NCBI GenBank assembly: GCA_031549965.1
Contig: JAVBPB010000155.1
Span: forward strand, 1-16,503
Length of the DNA stretch: 16,503 nucleotides
Origin: JAVBPB01 sp031549965
GTDB lineage: Bacteria > Bacillota > Clostridia > Lachnospirales > Lachnospiraceae
Direction of reading: 5' to 3'
How positions within the stretch are numbered: the first letter of the stretch is position 1; each line of letters opens with the position of its first letter. Below are positions 13,321 to 16,503 of this stretch, one piece after another. The position numbers and the translations under genes are program-made. The notes below the pieces were generated by a model. It was given only the letters and a program-made list of their open reading frames with translations, made no database searches and was not told where the DNA came from.

Positions 13321-13348
13321 TTTTCCATTAATTTCATATGATGGAAAA
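13321..13348. repeat. inverted repeat upstream of the DUF3810-like gene
   Basis: TTTTCCAT (13321-13328) and ATGGAAAA (13341-13348) are perfect 8-bp arms around 12 bases. Its right arm lies where the -35 box would be for a TATAAT at 13366-13371, the likely -10 of the plus-strand gene. A regulator binding there could control that otherwise weak promoter. No T-tract follows. Confidence 0.4.
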
Positions 13349-13399
13349 GCAAACATATGTCGAAATATAATTTATAAAAATATTTAAGGTGGTGATTTT

Positions 13400-14494
13400 T
13401 TGAATTTACAAGTAGAACATAAAAGAGCTAAAATTATTATATTTGTAATTTTCATTTCTACTTTTTTGTTTAATTTTTTAGGTGGTAAATTCCCTGTTAA
13501 ACTTGAGTTTATATATTCTAATGGTTTTAATAAATATATCCGAATTATACTAAGTAGAATTACTGGAATTTTACCCTTTTCTGTTGCGGAATTTTTCACT
13601 TTGTTTTCCATATGTTTACTAATTTATTTAGTAATAAAATTAATACTATCTATATTTACAAAAAGGGTACTAAATGAATTAACTAATATTATTATATTCG
13701 CAATTTCAGTCTATGTTTTATTTATATTACTCTGGGGAGGAAATTATAATCGTTTGTCCTTCGAAAATTTTGAAGATTTAACTCTCAGAAAGTATTCTAC
13801 CAATGAGCTTAAAAGTCTTTGTAAGGCATTAATTAAAGAAACTAATGAGCTAAGGTTACATGTCAGTGAGGATCAGGATGGTATTATGAAAGTGGACGGG
13901 GGATATAAAGAAGTAATCGCTCGGTCAAATGTTGGTTATAAAAATTTATCTAAAAATATTAAGGAATTAGATGGTAATTATGGTCATGCCAAACCTTTAT
14001 TAATATCTTATCCTATGATGTATACAGGAATTACTGGAATATTTTTTCCTTTTACAGCAGAAGCAAATTTTAATACAATGGTTGAAGATTCTGCACTCCC
14101 ACATACAATTTTACACGAGATGGCTCATCAAAGGGGATTTGCACCAGAGGATGAAGCTAATTACATAGCATATTTATCTTGTATGGCACATACTGATTAT
14201 GATTTTAAATATTCAGGGGCTATTACTGCTTTAATTTATTCTATGAACGCTTTATATAACTCTGATTATGATTCTTATATTGAGCTTAAGAGTAGTTATT
14301 CTGAAGGAGTTTTAAGAGATTTAAAATATGCAAGGGAATATTGGTCTGAGTTTGAGGGTAAGATTGAGACTGTAGCTACTACGGTTAATAATACTTATCT
14401 TAAGACTAATGGGCAAAGCGATGGGGTTAAGAGTTATGGGAAAATGGTTGATTTGCTATTGGCACATTATTTGAAGACTGGAAATGTTTATTAA
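13400..14494 (+). CDS. DUF3810-type membrane zinc metalloprotease
   Basis: A 364-residue membrane protein with three predicted helices (about 11-29, 60-86 and 93-112), followed by a large soluble domain. The domain contains HEMAH (239-243) in LPHTILHEMAHQRGFAPEDEANYIAYL. This is an HExxH zinc-protease motif with a likely third ligand in EDEAN (about E252). This layout matches the DUF3810 family, whose substrate is not known to me. The start codon is TTG at 13400, with AAGGTGG (13386-13392) at good distance; no ATG lies in frame anywhere near, so the unusual start is well supported. It has no operon partner and is divergent from the GGDEF-EAL gene. Whether the catalytic domain is inside or outside the cell is not decided by the sequence alone. 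Confidence 0.82.
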   Translation: MNLQVEHKRAKIIIFVIFISTFLFNFLGGKFPVKLEFIYSNGFNKYIRIILSRITGILPFSVAEFFTLFSICLLIYLVIKLILSIFTKRVLNELTNIIIFAISVYVLFILLWGGNYNRLSFENFEDLTLRKYSTNELKSLCKALIKETNELRLHVSEDQDGIMKVDGGYKEVIARSNVGYKNLSKNIKELDGNYGHAKPLLISYPMMYTGITGIFFPFTAEANFNTMVEDSALPHTILHEMAHQRGFAPEDEANYIAYLSCMAHTDYDFKYSGAITALIYSMNALYNSDYDSYIELKSSYSEGVLRDLKYAREYWSEFEGKIETVATTVNNTYLKTNGQSDGVKSYGKMVDLLLAHYLKTGNVY

Positions 14495-14514
14495 AATAGA
14501 ACTGTTGATAATAA

Positions 14515-14551
14515 AACCCAAATGCATTAAAATATACAATACATTTGGGTT
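14515..14551. terminator. bidirectional terminator between the metalloprotease and VOC genes
   Basis: AACCCAAATG (14515-14524) and CATTTGGGTT (14542-14551) are perfect 10-bp arms with a 17-base loop. TTATTAT follows on the plus strand and TTATTATC on the minus strand, so it can serve both convergent genes. Confidence 0.85.
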
Positions 14552-14562
14552 ATTATAATCAA

Positions 14563-14943
14563 TTATTTGTCTTCACGTAATAAAAATAGATTTCCATCCA
14601 TGTCTTTAAAGTTAAACATTTTTCCGTATGGCATAATTTGTAAATCTTCTACTTCTACACCATTTGATTTAAGTTCTTCATAGGCTTTTTCTATCTCTTT
14701 TGTACTAAGAAGGATTGAAGGATGTCCTACATTTGTGTTAGGATTCATTGCTTTCATTGCATTTTTGTCATATAGTACAAATGAAGTTTCACTGTTTTCT
14801 GTTGCAGAAACTTCTACCCACTTCATATTTGGACCCATTGGCTGTTCAAATGTAACTACGAAGCCTACTTTTTTTGTCCAAAATTCTATAGCTTGTTCTT
14901 GATTTTCTACATATAGAGTTATTTTTCCAATTTTGTTAACCAT
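14563..14943 (-). CDS. VOC superfamily (glyoxalase/bleomycin-resistance-like) protein
   Basis: A 126-residue single-domain VOC protein. Two beta-alpha-beta-beta-beta units are recognisable: residues 1-57 (IGKITLYVENQEQAIEFWT onward, a typical opening) and about 72-124, ending with MFNFKDMDGNLFLLRE. The usual metal ligands (His/Glu at the strand starts) are not clearly present: the opening strand has Lys where His is common. It may bind a ligand without catalysing a metal-dependent reaction. The family also includes glyoxalase I, dioxygenases and antibiotic-binding proteins, and the sequence does not say which. ATG follows AGGAG, and the gene has its own strong promoter. Confidence 0.85.
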   Translation of the reverse strand: MVNKIGKITLYVENQEQAIEFWTKKVGFVVTFEQPMGPNMKWVEVSATENSETSFVLYDKNAMKAMNPNTNVGHPSILLSTKEIEKAYEELKSNGVEVEDLQIMPYGKMFNFKDMDGNLFLLREDK

Positions 14944-14983
14944 AATATTTCTCCTTTTATTTATTTATAAACTATACTTATCA

Positions 14984-15012
14984 ATTATATCACTTGTGAA
15001 TCTTTTTATCAA
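14984..15012 (-). promoter_or_regulatory. extended -10 promoter of the VOC gene
   Basis: On the minus strand, TTGATA (15012-15007) and TATAAT (14989-14984) are 17 bp apart. TGA directly precedes the -10 box, giving an extended TGnTATAAT. Confidence 0.8.
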
Positions 15013-15042
15013 TCTTTTTCTTTAGATTACACTGCTGTTTTA

Positions 15043-15128
15043 TTGTTAATATCACTATTCGCAGCCTTGCTGAAGTTGGTCTTTAAAAAGTCCTAATATT
15101 ATAAGTCAGTGAATAATAACTTGTTAAT
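15043..15128. mobile_element. 70-bp MITE-like element with 8-bp target duplication (copy 3)
   Basis: ATCACTATTCGC (15051-15062) and GTGAATAATAAC (15109-15120) are imperfect terminal inverted repeats of the same family as copy 1. The flanking 8 bases are identical: TTGTTAAT at 15043-15050 and 15121-15128. The core shares AAAAAGTCC and TAATATTA with the other copies. It is shorter and more diverged than copy 1, probably an older insertion or an internally deleted form. No coding capacity. Confidence 0.85.
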
Positions 15129-15181
15129 TGTTCTAATAAACCTGTAATCAACCATCATTAATCAATAAGATTATGGCAAAA

Positions 15182-16369
15182 CTATAGTTTTGTAAAGTTC
15201 AGCACAACATTAGTAATTAACTCAATAAAATCGTCTTCAATCTTATCCCTAAAATCTATTTGCTTTTCCTTAATAGTTCCCAATAACTCATAAATACTAT
15301 ACAATTTATATTTTTGAATTTTAAGTGATTTAGCTACTAATTCAATCATTGAAATAAACAACCGTTTATAATTCCAATCTTTATCTAATTTTAATTCTTT
15401 AGCTATTCCCGGATAAATATTTTCCAGCAATTGACGAATAACAATATCATCATTATATTTTTCAATTTGATAATATCTAAATGATTTTTCTATAGTATCT
15501 TCATCTATACTAATTAATTGACTTATAACATTTTCCTCTTCTAAACTAGACTCTATATAATAAATCTTTCCATCTAATTTTTTTAGTATCCTTAACGCAT
15601 CAAAATACCCTATCTTCATATTTCTAATACTTTTTTTACTATCAAAGTCTAACATATTTCCAAGACTTACAGAAGGAGAAATTTCAACAATATTCACATC
15701 TTCTGGAATCTTTACCTTCCTCTCAAGTCCCATTCCATATACTCTTACTAAAATAATATTTTTATATTCTCTCTCAAGGAGTAAATTAATAGGAACATTA
15801 TTAGTAACTCCTCCATCAACGTATAATTTACCATGAAGCTTCTCATTCTTAAATGCAGGAAAGTACGAACTCGCCAGTAAAAAATCTTTTATAAATCCCT
15901 TGTCCAATTCATTTGTACTGGCATTTATTTCTTTAAAGTCAGAAAGTGAAAAAGTTCCAAGAACCAATTCAATTTCAGAATTTATCAATTTATCTTCATC
16001 CACATACTCTTCAATCATTTGTTTTAAAGGTTTTACATCAATACCACGTTCAATAATTATCCGTCCCAAATCCTTTGTTAATTCCTTAAAATCAATTTGG
16101 GATAACTTTCCCCTCATTAAATTTCTCATTTTTACGTCATCAACATTCATTATTTGTGAATATGTTATTTTCTCCCAAAGTGATTCTGCTTTTTCAATGT
16201 CTCCCATACACATTAAAGCACCATTTAATGCTCCGACAGAGACTCCTGCAATCCCTTTAATCTTAACTCCAAATTCCTGAAGAGCTTTCCATACTCCAAT
16301 TTGATATGCTCCTTTTGCTCCTCCACCTTCTAGTACAATTCCGTACTCTAAGGAAAAATCAAACCCCAT
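15182..16369 (-). CDS. patatin-like phospholipase
   Basis: A 395-residue patatin-family serine acyl hydrolase, which cleaves acyl chains from (phospho)lipids through a Ser-Asp dyad. The oxyanion-hole motif GGGAKGAYQ is at 15-23, the nucleophile elbow GVSVG with S44 at 42-46, and the catalytic Asp in DGGVTNN at D185. ASSYFPAF (166-173) is also typical. No signal peptide or membrane helix is seen, so the protein is probably cytoplasmic or membrane-peripheral. The C-terminal 180 residues, rich in Lys/Glu/Ile, have no recognised domain. ATG at 16369 follows GAGAGGTG. It stands alone between two repeat copies, with no cyclase gene beside it. Membrane lipid turnover is the cautious guess. Confidence 0.9.
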   Translation of the reverse strand: MGFDFSLEYGIVLEGGGAKGAYQIGVWKALQEFGVKIKGIAGVSVGALNGALMCMGDIEKAESLWEKITYSQIMNVDDVKMRNLMRGKLSQIDFKELTKDLGRIIIERGIDVKPLKQMIEEYVDEDKLINSEIELVLGTFSLSDFKEINASTNELDKGFIKDFLLASSYFPAFKNEKLHGKLYVDGGVTNNVPINLLLEREYKNIILVRVYGMGLERKVKIPEDVNIVEISPSVSLGNMLDFDSKKSIRNMKIGYFDALRILKKLDGKIYYIESSLEEENVISQLISIDEDTIEKSFRYYQIEKYNDDIVIRQLLENIYPGIAKELKLDKDWNYKRLFISMIELVAKSLKIQKYKLYSIYELLGTIKEKQIDFRDKIEDDFIELITNVVLNFTKL

Positions 16370-16397
16370 TTTATTTACACCTCTCTCATCCTTTTGT

Positions 16398-16425
16398 TTT
16401 ATAAGACGGCTACATTAATTGTTGA
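16398..16425 (-). promoter_or_regulatory. possible promoter of the patatin gene
   Basis: On the minus strand TCAACA (16425-16420) and TATAAA (16403-16398) are 16 bp apart, about 28 bases ahead of the start codon. It is a weak match. The spacer ATTAATGTAGCCGTCT is more G+C-rich than its surroundings. Confidence 0.35.
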
Positions 16426-16458
16426 CGGACGCTACTCCATGTGGGGGCTACTGAAAAA

Positions 16459-16503
16459 GTCCTTGATTTAGGTTGTGTAAATTTTTTAGATGAATATGAG
16501 TGT
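16459..16503. mobile_element. partial MITE-family copy at the window edge (copy 4)
   Basis: From 16459 the sequence resembles the inner part of copy 1 in the same direction: TACTGAAAAAGTCCTTGAT, then AATTTTTTAGATGAATATGA against AATTTTTCAAATGAATATGA. The window ends before a right terminal repeat could appear, and no clear left one is visible. The bases just before it (from about 16426) are unusually G+C-rich and may belong to another family variant. Confidence 0.55.

Noticed and set aside
13304..13361. Three CATATG hexamers in the 13.3 kb intergenic region
   Set aside because: Short AT-rich palindromes with no regular spacing; likely by chance in this composition.
15177..15192. 16-bp palindrome CAAAACTATAGTTTTG over the patatin stop codon
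   Set aside because: It could be a short hairpin, but it has no G+C-rich stem and no T-run, so I do not call it a terminator.
15182..16369. Patatin phospholipase as effector of the Cas10-like cyclase (CapV-like)
   Set aside because: Patatins act in CBASS beside a CD-NTase, but this gene is about 14 kb away with many unrelated genes between and has its own promoter.
1..16503. CRISPR array
   Set aside because: No regularly spaced direct repeats were seen. The only dispersed repeats are the MITE copies, which are few, irregularly spaced and flanked by target duplications.

Overview
The window is AT-rich DNA (about 30% G+C by eye, not computed) from what looks like an anaerobic member of the Bacillota, class Clostridia. 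This rests on strong AGGAGG-type ribosome sites, consensus sigma-A promoters, lysine- and isoleucine-rich proteins, Gram-positive lipoproteins and the gene families present. I cannot name the species.

Left edge (1-1500, minus strand): a 43-residue small ORF, then a 435-residue Cas10-like nucleotide cyclase with two palm domains and no HD domain, then the first codons of another gene that leaves the window. Together they look like the promoter-proximal end of a type III CRISPR-like (RAMP/Cas10) operon. There is no CRISPR array, cas1/cas2 or CARF effector in the window.

Positions 1600-4760: a small nitroreductase, a soluble zinc-binding (CZB) chemoreceptor-like protein, and an orphan OmpR-type response regulator on the opposite strand. 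Between the last two sits a 122-bp MITE with perfect 12-bp terminal inverted repeats and a perfect 8-bp target duplication.

Positions 5020-10620 (plus strand) form the metabolic core, a flavin-based extracellular electron transfer (EET) cluster. It encodes an NDH-2 fused to a DoxX-like membrane domain, a long-chain polyprenyl diphosphate synthase for a dedicated quinone, a lipoprotein with two FMN-binding-type domains, and an ApbE flavin transferase that is itself a lipoprotein. The inferred flow is NADH to NDH-2 to (demethyl)menaquinone to the flavinylated surface lipoprotein to an outside acceptor. Converging on it is a minus-strand pair: a GAF/PAS-GGDEF-EAL c-di-GMP protein, and a NusG-domain-II membrane protein of the EetA type encoded 11 bp after it. 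This suggests a link between c-di-GMP signalling and EET. EetB, a flavin transporter and the prenyltransferase DmkA are not in the window.

Positions 13400-16503: a DUF3810-type membrane metalloprotease starting at TTG, a VOC-family protein, and a patatin-like phospholipase. A second complete MITE (70 bp, with its own perfect 8-bp target duplication) lies between the last two. Two further partial copies are at about 4897-4982 and at the right edge. The best leads are the reduced Cas10 operon, the EET locus with its unusual fusions and c-di-GMP partner, and the small mobile repeat family.
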